This document shows positions 34,587 through 44,367 of a DNA stretch of 64,000 nucleotides, one piece after another (the stretch's first letter is position 1; each line of letters opens with the position of its first letter). Both the position numbers and the translations under genes were made by a program. The notes under the pieces were generated by a model. The model saw only the letters and a program-made list of their open reading frames with translations. It was not told the origin of the DNA and searched no databases. Source of the stretch: Pandoraea pulmonicola (GTDB lineage Bacteria; Pseudomonadota; Gammaproteobacteria; Burkholderiales; Burkholderiaceae); the NCBI RefSeq assembly GCF_000815105.2, contig NZ_CP010310.2:2294001-2358000 (forward strand), read 5' to 3'.

Positions 34587-35737
34587 CGACACCGCCCAAG
34601 CGTTTTCCCCTTCCTCTGGCCGAAGTGATGACCCGCCGGCAACGCAAGGCGCCGGCGCTCGACAAGGCGTCGCGGGCCAGTCCGGCCGGGGCGCCGCCTG
34701 CCGCGATGACGCGCGCAGCGGCTCCGGCAAGTCAAGGAAGCGGCAAGACGCCGGCGGCGGGACACAACAATGCCGGGCACAGCAGCCTGCGCCCGGCGGC
34801 CACGCCGATGGCGGGGGCGTCGGCGCGCCCCGGCGGCGCGCACGCGCCACACGCGGTTGTGCCGAAAGGCTTGGCGCGTCCAGCTTCGGCGCCCCACGCG
34901 CAACCGGCACCCCATGGGACTCATGGGGCTCATGGTGTTCACGGCACGAAGGCGCAGCAGCGGCCGGCGGCCGGTGCATCGAAGGGCACGGCGGTCGGTG
35001 TGGAGGGGCGCGCCCGTGGGGCGGCACCCAAGAAGGCATCGGCGGCCGGCGCGGCGCGCAGCGGTGCGACCGCGCCGGCCACCTCGCCTGACGGCATCGG
35101 GCTGACGTCCGAGCGCGTGCGGGCGCGAATGGCTGAACGGGTTGCCGCATCGGGCGTCAAACACGCAGGCGTGCTCGCCGCGTTGGCCACGGTGCCGCGT
35201 CATGGTTTCGTCGACGCGGCCCTTGCCAATCAGGCCTACGAGGACGCGGCGCTGCCCATCGGTCACGGCCAGACGATTTCGAAGCCGTCCGTGGTCGGAC
35301 GCATGATTGAATTGCTCCTGGCGGGCGGGCGCCCGCTGGAGAAGGTGCTGGAAATCGGCACCGGTTGCGGCTATCAGGCGGCGGTGCTGTCGTGTGTGGC
35401 GCGCGACGTGTATTCCATTGAGCGGGTTCGTCCGTTACATGAGCGGGCGAAGGCCAACCTGCGGCCCCTGCGGGTGCCGAACATTCGTCTGCATTACGGC
35501 GATGGACGATTGGGTCTGCCCGCTGTTGCGCCTTTCGACGGCATTGTGATCGCGGCGGCCGGTCTGGAGATTCCGGATGCGTTGCTCGATCAGCTCGCCG
35601 TCGGTGCGCGCCTTGTCGCCCCGGTGGGCGGCGAGCAACAGATTTTGACCCTGATAGAGCGCGTCGGGGCGCGCCAATGGCGCGAGACGCAACTTGATAG
35701 GGTGTTATTCGTCCCCTTAAAATCGGGCATCATCTAA
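34583..35737 (+). CDS. pcm: Protein-L-isoaspartate O-methyltransferase with long disordered N-terminal extension
   Basis: This enzyme repairs isoaspartyl residues using S-adenosylmethionine. The catalytic domain starts near residue 173 ([17 protein letters not shown]) and contains [32 protein letters not shown] and the SAM motif [16 protein letters not shown], ending in the family's [10 protein letters not shown]. The first 170 residues are unlike E. coli Pcm (208 aa in total): low-complexity, rich in Ala, Pro, Gly, His and Lys, with [11 protein letters not shown] from a 9-bp tandem repeat. It starts within the surE stop codon. The extension might be a nucleic-acid-binding or flexible tail; no function can be assigned to it. 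Confidence 0.93.
   Translation: MTTPPKRFPLPLAEVMTRRQRKAPALDKASRASPAGAPPAAMTRAAAPASQGSGKTPAAGHNNAGHSSLRPAATPMAGASARPGGAHAPHAVVPKGLARPASAPHAQPAPHGTHGAHGVHGTKAQQRPAAGASKGTAVGVEGRARGAAPKKASAAGAARSGATAPATSPDGIGLTSERVRARMAERVAASGVKHAGVLAALATVPRHGFVDAALANQAYEDAALPIGHGQTISKPSVVGRMIELLLAGGRPLEKVLEIGTGCGYQAAVLSCVARDVYSIERVRPLHERAKANLRPLRVPNIRLHYGDGRLGLPAVAPFDGIVIAAAGLEIPDALLDQLAVGARLVAPVGGEQQILTLIERVGARQWRETQLDRVLFVPLKSGII
34913..34945 (+). repeat. 9-bp tandem repeat in the pcm extension
   Basis: Imperfect 9-bp units of the type CATGGGRCT/CATGGTGTT encode His-Gly-x three and two-thirds times inside the disordered N-terminal part of Pcm. Confidence 0.6.
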
Positions 35738-35768
35738 GCCCGACGGGTCTATTCTGCGGAGGATTTGA

Positions 35769-36596
35769 GTGAATTTGCGAGCGGGTTTCCAACAACGCGT
35801 CGCCAGTGTCCTGTTGCTGAGCATGCTGGCAGCGTGCGCGTCGCGACAAGTCGGGGCGCCGGTCGTCGACCGTACCGTAGGCGGTACGACGACTGACGGC
35901 AGTGCGGCCAGTGCCGCGCCTGTCATCGACAATACGCCGGTGCCGGCGGGCTATTACCGCGTCAAGCCGGGCGATCGCCTTTATCGCATCGCGCTGGAGA
36001 ACGGCCAGAACTATCGCGATATCGCACGCTGGAACAACATCCAGAACCCTGATCAGATCGAAGTGGGTCAGGTGCTGCGCGTGAAGCCGCCCGGCGGCGA
36101 CACCGGCACGCCGGTGCCGCCGCCGGTGGCAAGCACGCCGTCCACCAGCAACAACCCGGCAGCGGTGCCGCCGGCCGCCGTGCCGCCTGCCAGCGCGGCC
36201 TCGGCGGCGCCGAGCGCCGTGTCGAGCGGCGAGCTGCAGCTCTCGTGGCCTGCCAAGGGTCCGGTGGTCGGCCGTTTCGACGATTCGAAGAACAAGGGCC
36301 TGAATATCGGCGGCGAGGCGGGCAGTCCCGTGTATGCCGCCGGCGCGGGCAAGGTGGTGTACTCGGGCGCCGGTCTGCGCGGCTACGGCAACCTCGTCAT
36401 CATCAAACACGACGCCACCTTCTTGACGGCGTATGCGCACAACCGCACACTGTTGGTCAAGGAAGGCGACTCCGTCACGCGGGGGCAGAAAATTGCCGAA
36501 ATGGGCAACTCGGATGCGGATCGTGTCATGCTGCACTTCGAGGTGCGCCGCGACGGCAAGCCTGTGGATCCGATGAAGTATTTGCCGCCTCAATAA
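35769..36596 (+). CDS. nlpD: Divisome lipoprotein NlpD (LysM and degenerate LytM domains)
   Basis: NlpD activates a cell-wall amidase (AmiC type) at the division site. The start is GTG 35769, behind GCGGAGGA. The lipoprotein signal has lipobox LAAC (residues 18-23). A LysM domain follows (YYRVKPGDRLYRIALENGQNYRDIARWN), then a Pro/Ala linker and a C-terminal M23/LytM domain. The peptidase metal site is degenerate: the segment reads NKGLNIGGE where active enzymes have His and Asp, just as in E. coli NlpD (NKGIDI), so it is an activator and not an enzyme. GYGNLVIIKHDATFLTAYAHN and LHFEVRRDGKPVDPMKYLP are conserved. It lies between pcm and rpoS, and promoters for rpoS often lie in nlpD. Confidence 0.94.
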   Translation: MNLRAGFQQRVASVLLLSMLAACASRQVGAPVVDRTVGGTTTDGSAASAAPVIDNTPVPAGYYRVKPGDRLYRIALENGQNYRDIARWNNIQNPDQIEVGQVLRVKPPGGDTGTPVPPPVASTPSTSNNPAAVPPAAVPPASAASAAPSAVSSGELQLSWPAKGPVVGRFDDSKNKGLNIGGEAGSPVYAAGAGKVVYSGAGLRGYGNLVIIKHDATFLTAYAHNRTLLVKEGDSVTRGQKIAEMGNSDADRVMLHFEVRRDGKPVDPMKYLPPQ

Positions 36597-36611
36597 ACTA
36601 GGCAGGGTCGA

Positions 36612-37703
36612 ATGCTCAAGAGAAAGCGTCGTACTTCGCAAGAGGAAGACCTCGCTGCCCCGGAGCCCGATCAGGACATCGACGATCGGCAATCCCGGCA
36701 GGAAGAGGGCGTGGACGACGCTTTCGACGCGCGCGAGGCGGAGGATGACGATGTCTCGTCGTCCGATACCGCCGACGCCGGAGACGAAGGCACCGGTCGC
36801 AAGCGCAAGTCCGCCGACGCCGACGACTTCGGCACCGTGCTGCAGGCCGAATTGACGGCCGACACCGTTCAGCACTATCTCAACCGCATCAGCGTCAAGC
36901 CACTGCTCACGCCCGCCGAGGAGCTCGATTACTCCACGCGGGCGCAGGCGGGCGAGTTCGCTGCGCGTCAAGTGATGATCGAGCGCAACCTGCGCCTGGT
37001 GGTCAGCATCGCAAAGGGCTATCTCAACCGCGGCGTGCCGCTGCTCGATCTGATCGAGGAAGGCAATCTCGGTCTGATGCACGCCATCGAGAAGTTCGAC
37101 CCGGGCCGTGGCTTCCGTTTCTCGACCTACGCCACGTGGTGGATCCGCCAGAGCATCGAGCGGGCCATCATGAATCAGGCGCGCACCGTGCGCCTGCCGG
37201 TTCACGTGATTCGCGAGCTCAACCAGGTGCTGCGTGCCAAACGTCATCTGGAAAAGAGCGCGGCCTATATCGATGGCGGCGAGCAGCGCGAGGCGAGCAT
37301 CGAGGACATCGCCGATCTGACCGGTAAGACGCCGGAAGAAATCACCGACATCCTGGCGCTCAATGAGCACGTCGCATCGCTCGACGCGCCGCTCGAGATC
37401 GACCCGGGCAGCAGTCTGCTCGACTTGCTGTCGGACGACCACAGCGAAGCGCCGGAGCAGGAGGTGCAGCACCGCGAGCTGGAAGACCTCATGCGCTTGT
37501 GGCTTTCTCGTCTGTCGACCAAGCACCGCTATGTGGTCGAGCGTCGCTTCGGGCTCAATCGCGTGGAGCCCGCCACCCTGGAAGAGCTGGCCGACGAGAT
37601 GGGGCTCACCCGCGAGCGCGTGCGTCAGATCCAGCAGGAGGCGCTGGTGAAGCTCAAGCGTTACTTCGCGTCGAACGGCGTGCGCAAGGACGCCGTCCTC
37701 TGA
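36612..37703 (+). CDS. rpoS: RNA polymerase sigma factor RpoS
   Basis: This is the stationary-phase/general stress sigma factor. An acidic N-terminal head (residues 1-75, rich in Asp and Glu, longer than in E. coli) precedes region 1.2 ([31 protein letters not shown]), region 2 ([34 protein letters not shown]), region 3 and region 4 ([31 protein letters not shown]). At 363 aa it is somewhat longer than the E. coli protein (330). It begins 15 bases after the nlpD stop, with GGCAGGGTCG upstream. Confidence 0.95.
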   Translation: MLKRKRRTSQEEDLAAPEPDQDIDDRQSRQEEGVDDAFDAREAEDDDVSSSDTADAGDEGTGRKRKSADADDFGTVLQAELTADTVQHYLNRISVKPLLTPAEELDYSTRAQAGEFAARQVMIERNLRLVVSIAKGYLNRGVPLLDLIEEGNLGLMHAIEKFDPGRGFRFSTYATWWIRQSIERAIMNQARTVRLPVHVIRELNQVLRAKRHLEKSAAYIDGGEQREASIEDIADLTGKTPEEITDILALNEHVASLDAPLEIDPGSSLLDLLSDDHSEAPEQEVQHRELEDLMRLWLSRLSTKHRYVVERRFGLNRVEPATLEELADEMGLTRERVRQIQQEALVKLKRYFASNGVRKDAVL

Positions 37704-37791
37704 GCGTTGCCCGCTCCCGAGCGTTCCATAATTTCACCGTGCTCCGCGCGTGTCCGATGGCGTACGGTTGAACTTTTTCCAGAGTTTTCAC

Positions 37792-38568
37792 ATGTCCACT
37801 CCCGTACTCGTCTTCGATATTGAAACGATTCCCGACGTCGACGGCCTTCGCCGGCTCGAGCCCGCTTACGCCGATCTGTCCGACGACGCCGTGGCAGAGG
37901 CGGCGTTCGCGGCGCGCCGCGAAAAGGTCGGGCACGACTTCCTGCCATTGCATCTGCAACGTGTCGCCGCGATTTCGTGCGTCTTCCGCGACCGAGACGG
38001 TTTTCGCGTGAAGTCGCTCGGCTCGCTCGAGGATGGCGAGGCGGCGCTGGTGTCCGGCTTCTATCGGACGATCGAGAAGTACGCGCCGCAACTCGTGTCG
38101 TGGAACGGCGGAGGCTTCGACCTGCCGGTGCTGCACTATCGCGCCATGATCCACGGCATTGCGGCGCCGCGTTATTGGGACATGGGCGAGGACGATCGCG
38201 AATTCAAGTGGAACAACTACATCAGCCGCTACCATCAGCGCCATCTGGATCTGATGGATCTGCTGGCGATGTACCAGGCGCGCGCGAACGCACCGCTCGA
38301 CGATCTGGCAAAGCTCTGCGGTTTTCCGGGCAAGCTGGGCATGGACGGCAGCAAGGTCTGGGAAGCGTATCGCGCGGGTAAGCTCGACGAGATCCGCAAC
38401 TACTGCGAGACGGACGTCGTGAATACCTATCTCGTCTACTGTCGCTACCAGTTGATGCGCGGCGGCTTGCGTCAGGAGGCATACGAGCAGGAGATCGACT
38501 TCGTCAAGCAGTCGCTTGCCCAGGAAATCGCGCCGCACTGGAAGGAATATCTCGACGCATGGGGCTGA
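37792..38568 (+). CDS. DnaQ-fold 3'-5' exonuclease (PolB exonuclease-like)
   Basis: This is a 258-aa stand-alone exonuclease of the family related to the proofreading domain of B-family DNA polymerases (PF10108). The three acidic motifs are intact: VFDIETIPD (Exo I, DxE), VSWNGGGFDLPVLHYRA (Exo II) and IRNYCETDVVNTYLVYCR (Exo III, YxxxD). ATG 37792 matches the conserved beginning; ATG 37750 would add 14 residues. The natural substrate, probably a DNA end, is not defined. Between rpoS and rlmD, each with separate spacing. Confidence 0.88.
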   Translation: MSTPVLVFDIETIPDVDGLRRLEPAYADLSDDAVAEAAFAARREKVGHDFLPLHLQRVAAISCVFRDRDGFRVKSLGSLEDGEAALVSGFYRTIEKYAPQLVSWNGGGFDLPVLHYRAMIHGIAAPRYWDMGEDDREFKWNNYISRYHQRHLDLMDLLAMYQARANAPLDDLAKLCGFPGKLGMDGSKVWEAYRAGKLDEIRNYCETDVVNTYLVYCRYQLMRGGLRQEAYEQEIDFVKQSLAQEIAPHWKEYLDAWG

Positions 38569-38667
38569 GCCGACAGGCTCACGGCGAATCTTGCTGAGCG
38601 GGTGTGCGTAAGCGGCGCGCGAATCGATTAAAATGCCGGGTTTGCTGTCGCACATGAGAACGAATAC

Positions 38668-40200
38668 GTGACCCGCTCCTCCCGAAACTCGCGCGGCCGG
38701 CCCAGCGCCGAGCCTGGCATCATCGATATCGAATCGCTCGACATGGAAGCGCGCGGCGTTGGCCGCACCGCGCCCGAGGGCGAGCCGGGTACGCCGGAGT
38801 ACAAACCCGGCAAAGTGATCTTCGTCGAAGGTGCGCTCCCGGGTGAGCGCGTCACTTATCTGAGCTATCGCCGCAAGCCCAAATTCGAGCAGGCCGAGGC
38901 AATCGACGTGCTGCGCGCCAGCCCCATGCGGGCCAAGCCGCAATGCCCGCATTTCGGCAAGTGCGGCGGCTGCTCGATGCAGCACCTGGAGCCACGGGCG
39001 CAGATCGCGATCAAGCAGCGCGTGCTCGAGGACAATCTGTCTCGCCTGGGCAAGGTGAAGGCCGAAGCGATGTTGCGTCCGATTCAGGGGCCGGACTGGG
39101 GCTACCGCTTCCGCGCGCGTCTGACGGTGCGCTACGTGCCGAAGAAGGGGGGCGTGCTCATTGGTTTCCACGAGCGCAAGAGCAGTTACGTCGCCGACAT
39201 GGATTCGTGCGAGGTGCTGCCGCGCCACGTCTCGGACATGCTCGTGCCGCTGCGCCGGCTCGTCGAGTCGCTGTCGATTCGCGAGCGTCTGCCGCAAATC
39301 GAGCTTGCGATCGGCGCGGATGTGACGGCGCTGGTGCTGCGTATTCTCGAACCCCTCACGCCCGCGGACGAAGATATCCTGCGCGCGTTCGCCGACACCC
39401 ATCGCGTCCAGTTCTGGGTGCAGTCGAAGGGCCCGGACACCGCCGTGCCGTTCTATCCGCTCGAGCCGGAATTGCACTACACGCTGCCGGAGTACCAGAT
39501 CCGGATGCCGTTCAAGCCGACGGATTTCACGCAGGTCAATCATCAGATCAACCGTGTGCTCGTACATCGGGCGCTGCGCCTGCTCGAGCCGCAGTCGAAC
39601 GAGCGCGTGCTCGACCTGTTCTGCGGCCTTGGCAACTTCACGCTGCCGCTCGCCCGACGTGCCGGTACGGTCATGGGCATCGAGGGCAGCACGGCACTCA
39701 CCGAGCGCGCGCTGGCCAACGCGCAGCGCAACGGTGTGGCCGACCGCACGGAATTCGCCTGCCGCAACCTGTTCGATATCACCGCGGACGATATCCGCGC
39801 GCTGGGCGCTTTCGATCGCTATCTGATCGATCCGCCGCGTGAGGGAGCGCTCGCCGTATCAAAGGCGCTGGCCGAGTTGGCGCAGCAGGGCTACGAGGGG
39901 CTGCCCAGGCGCATCGTGTACGTCTCGTGCAGCCCGGCCACGCTCGCGCGCGACGCGGGGCTGCTCGTGCACGAGGCGGGTTACCGATTGACGCTGGCGG
40001 GCGTGGTGAACATGTTCCCGCACACGTCCCACGTGGAATCGATGGCCGTCTTCGAGCACGAAAGCATCGGTCAGTCGTGGGTGCCGCGTGTACGTGTCGA
40101 TGAGGCGGAAGACGCCTCTGCCGACGCGGTGGACGAGGGAGTGGAAGCGATTGGCGGCGCCTCGGGCGGCGCCGGCGTAATTCACGAAGACGCTTCCTGA
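38668..40200 (+). CDS. rlmD: 23S rRNA (uracil-1939-C5)-methyltransferase RlmD
   Basis: This enzyme methylates U1939 of 23S rRNA. An N-terminal TRAM-like part ([22 protein letters not shown]) precedes the iron-sulfur cysteines [10 protein letters not shown] with a fourth in SCEVLP. The methyltransferase core has [16 protein letters not shown] (SAM), [10 protein letters not shown] and the catalytic cysteine in [13 protein letters not shown]. The start is GTG 38668. The total of 510 aa is longer than E. coli (433) because of an acidic, Ala/Gly-rich tail after about residue 465. A bidirectional terminator separates it from the convergent Bax-inhibitor gene. Confidence 0.92.
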   Translation: MTRSSRNSRGRPSAEPGIIDIESLDMEARGVGRTAPEGEPGTPEYKPGKVIFVEGALPGERVTYLSYRRKPKFEQAEAIDVLRASPMRAKPQCPHFGKCGGCSMQHLEPRAQIAIKQRVLEDNLSRLGKVKAEAMLRPIQGPDWGYRFRARLTVRYVPKKGGVLIGFHERKSSYVADMDSCEVLPRHVSDMLVPLRRLVESLSIRERLPQIELAIGADVTALVLRILEPLTPADEDILRAFADTHRVQFWVQSKGPDTAVPFYPLEPELHYTLPEYQIRMPFKPTDFTQVNHQINRVLVHRALRLLEPQSNERVLDLFCGLGNFTLPLARRAGTVMGIEGSTALTERALANAQRNGVADRTEFACRNLFDITADDIRALGAFDRYLIDPPREGALAVSKALAELAQQGYEGLPRRIVYVSCSPATLARDAGLLVHEAGYRLTLAGVVNMFPHTSHVESMAVFEHESIGQSWVPRVRVDEAEDASADAVDEGVEAIGGASGGAGVIHEDAS

Positions 40201-40231
40201 TCACGTCGCGGCGCAGGGTCTGCCCAATGAA

Positions 40232-40263
40232 AAAGCCAGTCCGGAGAGGGACTGGCTTTTTGT
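40232..40263. terminator. Bidirectional terminator between rlmD and the Bax-inhibitor gene
   Basis: An 11-bp perfect stem (AAAGCCAGTCC / GGACTGGCTTT) with a six-base loop has T runs on both strands, so it can end both convergent transcripts. Confidence 0.9.
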
Positions 40264-40307
40264 TTGCTGCCAACGTGGCCGAGGCCTGCGTCGGCGCAGG
40301 ACGTCTC

Positions 40308-41009
40308 TCAGTTGCGGTTGCCGCCCAGCACGCCGAGGATGGCGAGCAGGTTGGTGAAAATGTTGTACAGGTCGAGGTAGATCGCCAGCGTGGCCGTCAC
40401 GTAGTTCGTCTCGCCGCCGTTCACCACGCGCTGCACGTCGAACAGGATGTAGGCCGAGAAGATGGCGATGGCCAGTACCGATACGGTGAGCATCAGAGCC
40501 GGCAGTTGCAGCCAGATGTTGGCGACCGAGGCGAGCAGAATGACCAGCACGCCCATGAACAGCCACTTGCCCAGGCCGCTGAAGTCGCGCTTGCTCACCG
40601 TGGCGATCGACGCCATCACGCCGAAGATCACTGCCGTGCCGCCAAACGCGAGCATGATCAGCGACGCGCCGTTCGAGAAGCCCAGCACGAAGCTCAGCAG
40701 GCGCGTGAGCATCAGTCCCATGAAGAACGTGAAGCCCAGCAGCAGCGCCACGCCGACACCGCTGTTCTTGAAGCGCTCGATGGCGAACATGAAACCGAAG
40801 GCGATCGCGAGGAACGCGATCACGCTGACCATCGGACTGCCCGCGAACAGCGCGAAGCCGTAAGTCACGCCCAGCCAGGCCCCGGCGATCGTCGGCAGCA
40901 TCGACAGGGCTAGCAGCCAGTACGTATTGCGCAGCACCTTGTTGCGCACCTGAACGGTCGTCGCGCCGCCCGTGCCGCTATAGCCGAAACGTTGGAAATC
41001 CTGGTTCAT
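40308..41009 (-). CDS. Bax inhibitor-1/YccA family membrane protein
   Basis: This is a 233-aa inner-membrane protein with seven hydrophobic helices and a short N-terminal head (MNQDFQRFGYSGTGG). The family pattern near the C-terminus, SAYILFDVQRVVNGGETNYVTATLAIYLDLYNIFTNLLAILG, is complete, including the paired aspartates proposed to govern ion conductance. The start at 41009 has GGAGA ten bases upstream; the ATG at 41036 does not. In E. coli the relative YccA modulates the FtsH protease, whose regulators HflK and HflC are also encoded in this window, although far away. Confidence 0.9.
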   Translation of the reverse strand: MNQDFQRFGYSGTGGATTVQVRNKVLRNTYWLLALSMLPTIAGAWLGVTYGFALFAGSPMVSVIAFLAIAFGFMFAIERFKNSGVGVALLLGFTFFMGLMLTRLLSFVLGFSNGASLIMLAFGGTAVIFGVMASIATVSKRDFSGLGKWLFMGVLVILLASVANIWLQLPALMLTVSVLAIAIFSAYILFDVQRVVNGGETNYVTATLAIYLDLYNIFTNLLAILGVLGGNRN

Positions 41010-41414
41010 ATATTGAGTTCTCCGTGGTCTTTGCACCCGCCGGCGGAACCGGCCGGCGCCTTTTTGACGCCTACGATGCCGGCGCGTACCGGCAAATCCC
41101 CCGCAGCCGTTGGTCTGGCTCGTCGTTCAAGTTGAAGCTTACCCCGGGTTGTCCGGTAAATCACTTGGACGATTCCGGAAATTTCTGGGCAATAAACCCA
41201 AATTTCAACCCCCCGGTGTCCCGGCAGACCCTTCCATCATGGGATGGTGTCGGAATCGTCGCCTCGCATCAACTTGCCGAAAAGCCGGATCGCCCGGCCG
41301 TCCTGCGTTTGAGCGGTGTGCGTACTGTAGGTTCCATCCCCATCATAACAGCCTTCATGCTACAATTACGGGTTCATGTTGGTTATATAACTGCTTAATT
41401 TTTTGGAGTTTTTC
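41010..41414. other. Divergent gap between the Bax-inhibitor gene and ndk
   Basis: A gap of 405 bp holding promoters for two divergent genes. A TACAAT at 41361 and an AT-rich TATATAA at 41384 are the best -10 candidates for ndk, but neither has a good -35. A GC-rich hairpin followed by five T (41039-41065) is present without a gene upstream on that strand. No ORF is credible. Confidence 0.5.
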
Positions 41415-41840
41415 ATGGCAGTCGAACGCACTTTGTCGATTATCAAGCCCGATGCCGTTGCCAAGAACGTGATCGGCCAGATCTACAGCCGTTTCGAAGG
41501 CGCAGGCCTGAAGATCGCCGCTGCCAAGCTGGTGCACCTGTCGCGCGCTGAAGCCGAGCAGTTCTATGCCGTGCACAAGGAGCGCCCGTTCTTCAAGGAT
41601 CTGGTCGACTTCATGGTCTCGGGCCCGGTCATGATCCAGGTTCTGGAAGGTGAGAACGCCATCGCGAAGAATCGCGAACTGATGGGCGCCACCGACCCGA
41701 AGAAGGCGGAGAAGGGCACGATCCGCGCCGACTTCGCCGACAGCATCGACGCCAACGCCGTGCACGGCTCGGACGCCGCTGAAACGGCCGCCGTGGAAGT
41801 GGCATTCTTCTTCCCGGGCATGAACGTCTACGCGCGCTAA
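41415..41840 (+). CDS. ndk: Nucleoside diphosphate kinase
   Basis: This enzyme balances nucleoside triphosphate pools by phosphate transfer through a histidine. It starts [21 protein letters not shown], and the active-site histidine is in [10 protein letters not shown]. At 141 aa the length is standard. ATG 41415 follows TTGGAGTTTTTC, a good ribosome site; the in-frame ATG at 41403 lies inside it. It opens the ndk-rlmN-rodZ-ispG-hisS series. Confidence 0.97.
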   Translation: MAVERTLSIIKPDAVAKNVIGQIYSRFEGAGLKIAAAKLVHLSRAEAEQFYAVHKERPFFKDLVDFMVSGPVMIQVLEGENAIAKNRELMGATDPKKAEKGTIRADFADSIDANAVHGSDAAETAAVEVAFFFPGMNVYAR

Positions 41841-41898
41841 GCCGCGTAGCCGCTCGATCGCAGGAAGATACCGAAGGGATGTTTGACAGACTACGGCC

Positions 41899-43020
41899 AT
41901 GACCAACCTTACGAATCTGCTTGATTACGATCCGGACGGTCTGGCCGCCTATTGCGGCACGCTCGGCGAAAAGCCGTTCCGTGCCCGCCAGCTCCAGCGT
42001 TGGATCCATCAGATGGGTGCCGCCGATTTCGACGGCATGACCGATCTGGCGAAGTCGCTGCGCGAAAAGTTGCACACGCGTGCGACCATCGCCGCGCCGA
42101 CGATCATCACCGATCACGTGTCGACCGATGGCACGCGCAAATGGCTGCTCGACGTGGGCAATGGCAACGCGGTGGAGACTGTCTACATCCCCGAGGAGAC
42201 GCGTGGCACGCTGTGCGTTTCATCGCAGGCGGGCTGCGCCGTCAACTGCCGGTTCTGCTCGACCGGCAAGCAAGGTTTCTCGCGCAACCTGTCGCTTGGC
42301 GAAATCATCGGCCAATTGTGGATGGCCGAATTCGCATTGCGCCGCGATCTTGGCCGCGAAGGCAAGAACGAGCGCGTCATCACCAATGTGGTGATGATGG
42401 GGATGGGCGAGCCGCTGCTCAATTTCGACAACGTCGTGGGCGCCATGCGCCTCATGCTCGACGATAACGCCTACGGGCTGTCGCGTCGCCGCGTCACATT
42501 GTCGACGTCCGGCGTGGTGCCGATGATGGACCGTCTGGGCAAGGAACTGCCCGTGGCGCTGGCCGTCTCGTTGCACGCGCCGAACGACGCGCTGCGCGAT
42601 GTGCTCGTGCCGCTCAACAAGAAATATCCGTTACGCGAACTGATGGGCGCGTGCGAACGTTACCTGGAAGTGGCGCCGCGCGATTTCATCACGTTCGAGT
42701 ACTGCATGCTCGACGGTGTGAACGACACCGAAGCGCATGCGCGCGAGCTTGTCGCCCTGACGCGCGACGTGCCGTGCAAATTCAATCTGATTCCGTTCAA
42801 TCCGTTTCCCGAGTCCGGCCTGTTGCGCTCGAAGGATCCGCAGATCAAGCGATTTGCGCAAATCCTGCTCGATGCGGGCCTCGTCACGACCGTGCGCAAG
42901 ACGCGCGGCGATGACATTGATGCCGCGTGCGGACAACTCGCCGGAGAAGTGCAAGACCGTACACGGCTTGCGCAGCGAGGAAAATTCGGGAAAATCGCGG
43001 TCGAGGTGCGTACCGTATGA
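41899..43020 (+). CDS. rlmN: Dual-specificity rRNA/tRNA adenine-C2 methyltransferase RlmN
   Basis: This is a radical-SAM enzyme that methylates A2503 of 23S rRNA (and A37 of some tRNAs). The iron-sulfur motif is in [16 protein letters not shown] (CxxxCxxC), and the second, methyl-carrying cysteine near the C-terminus is in [30 protein letters not shown] and [14 protein letters not shown] are family blocks. The length of 373 aa is usual. It follows ndk by 58 bp. Confidence 0.96.
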   Translation: MTNLTNLLDYDPDGLAAYCGTLGEKPFRARQLQRWIHQMGAADFDGMTDLAKSLREKLHTRATIAAPTIITDHVSTDGTRKWLLDVGNGNAVETVYIPEETRGTLCVSSQAGCAVNCRFCSTGKQGFSRNLSLGEIIGQLWMAEFALRRDLGREGKNERVITNVVMMGMGEPLLNFDNVVGAMRLMLDDNAYGLSRRRVTLSTSGVVPMMDRLGKELPVALAVSLHAPNDALRDVLVPLNKKYPLRELMGACERYLEVAPRDFITFEYCMLDGVNDTEAHARELVALTRDVPCKFNLIPFNPFPESGLLRSKDPQIKRFAQILLDAGLVTTVRKTRGDDIDAACGQLAGEVQDRTRLAQRGKFGKIAVEVRTV

Positions 43021-43281
43021 GGTTACGCATGGGCGGGCGTGGACCGTGGCGAGGGCCGTCGGCCCCGCACGTGCCGTGCCGCCCGTCGGATCAGTCTCGC
43101 ACCACAGCATTCCTTGCGCGGGGCGCGTGTCGCGTCTCGCGTGATTCCGTCAGTTCCTCGCCGAATCGTCCGAAGCGCTGCGCAGATTTTCACGCCGAGC
43201 GCGCGGTCGGTGACGTAGCGGGACTGTCGTCAGCATATCCTCAGCCGCCGCGGGCGGCTGCTTACGAACGGGGGCGTATCG

Positions 43282-44349
43282 ATGGATAACCAGAATCAGG
43301 CGGATGCAGGCGGGCAAGCCGAGGCTCAGGGCCAAGGACTGCCGCAAGAACCGGCCGCCGGATTGGCCGCGCTTGGGGCACCGGTGGGAGCGCAGCTGGC
43401 CGCATTGCGCGAGAAGCGCGGCATGTCGATCGAAGACGTGTCGGCGCGTCTGAAGGTCTCGGTGCAGAAGCTCAAGCGCCTCGAAGCCGGCGAGTGGGAT
43501 GCCTTGCCGGGAATTCCGTTTATCCAGGGTGTCGTGCGCAGCTACGCACGCATGCTCGGCGGCGACCCCGAGCCGATGATCGAACCGCTGCGACGTTATG
43601 GCCGCACGCCACCGATCGAAATCCCGCAGCCGCAGTCGGGACAGCCGAGCATTCCGAAGAGTCCAGTGCGCTTCCGCTCGCCCGTGGCCGCCACTCAGGC
43701 CAAGTGGCCTTGGGCGCTCGCGGCATTGGTGGTGATCGCAGGGGCCGCCTGGTACTTCGGCAACAATCACAAGGCTGGACGCGGCGCGACCGAGCCGGCG
43801 GAGCTGGCGAGTGCCGCATTGGCGCAGGGCGCGACGGATGCCGCCGAGCCCGCGAGCCAGCCGGTGGTCGCCGATGTGAACGGTACGCCGCCGGGCGCAG
43901 ATGGCGCGACCAACGCCGCCAATAGCGGCAGCGTGGACAATGCGGCAAACAGTGCGTCGGCGAGTGCCGCGGCAGCGGCCGGTCCGGGCCTGATCGCCGC
44001 TGCCGATCCGACGCACGTCGTCGAGGGGCTGGCGAGTGCCGCCACGGCGGTGTCCGCGCCGGCATCGGTGCCGGTCGCGGCGTCGGCCGCCGTCGCGGGA
44101 GCGCCGGGCAATGGCAGGATTGCGTTGCGCCTGAAGGCGGACAGCTGGGTCGAAGTGCGTTCGAAGAGCGGCAAGGTGCTGTTCTCCCAGTTGATGCGTG
44201 CAGGCGCCGAACAGGAAATTACGGGCGATGCGCCGCTCAAGATCGTCGTAGGTAACGTCGCGGGCGTCGAGTCGCTGGAGTTCAACGGTCAACCGGTCGA
44301 GATCAAGTCCCGCAATGCGGGCAACGTGGCGCGTCTGACGCTCCAGTAA
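43282..44349 (+). CDS. rodZ: RodZ-like cell-shape protein (HTH, TM, DUF4115)
   Basis: This is a single-pass inner-membrane protein that links MreB to the elongation machinery in E. coli. A cytoplasmic helix-turn-helix (LAALREKRGMSIEDVSARLKVSVQKLKRLEAGEWDALPG, residues 34-75) is followed by a basic stretch, one membrane helix (WPWALAALVVIAGAAWYFG), an Ala/Gly/Asn-rich periplasmic linker of about 110 residues and a C-terminal DUF4115 domain (RIALRLKADSWVEVRSKSGKVLF). This is the RodZ plan, and its place before ispG is the same as in enterobacteria. The 261-bp gap before it may carry a promoter. Confidence 0.88.
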   Translation: MDNQNQADAGGQAEAQGQGLPQEPAAGLAALGAPVGAQLAALREKRGMSIEDVSARLKVSVQKLKRLEAGEWDALPGIPFIQGVVRSYARMLGGDPEPMIEPLRRYGRTPPIEIPQPQSGQPSIPKSPVRFRSPVAATQAKWPWALAALVVIAGAAWYFGNNHKAGRGATEPAELASAALAQGATDAAEPASQPVVADVNGTPPGADGATNAANSGSVDNAANSASASAAAAAGPGLIAAADPTHVVEGLASAATAVSAPASVPVAASAAVAGAPGNGRIALRLKADSWVEVRSKSGKVLFSQLMRAGAEQEITGDAPLKIVVGNVAGVESLEFNGQPVEIKSRNAGNVARLTLQ

Positions 44350-44367
44350 GACCGAAAGAGGGTAATC

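Noticed and set aside
41039..41065. GC-rich hairpin followed by five T, looks like a terminator
   Set aside because: No plus-strand transcript ends there: the rlmD terminator is 780 bp upstream, and the gene between is on the minus strand.
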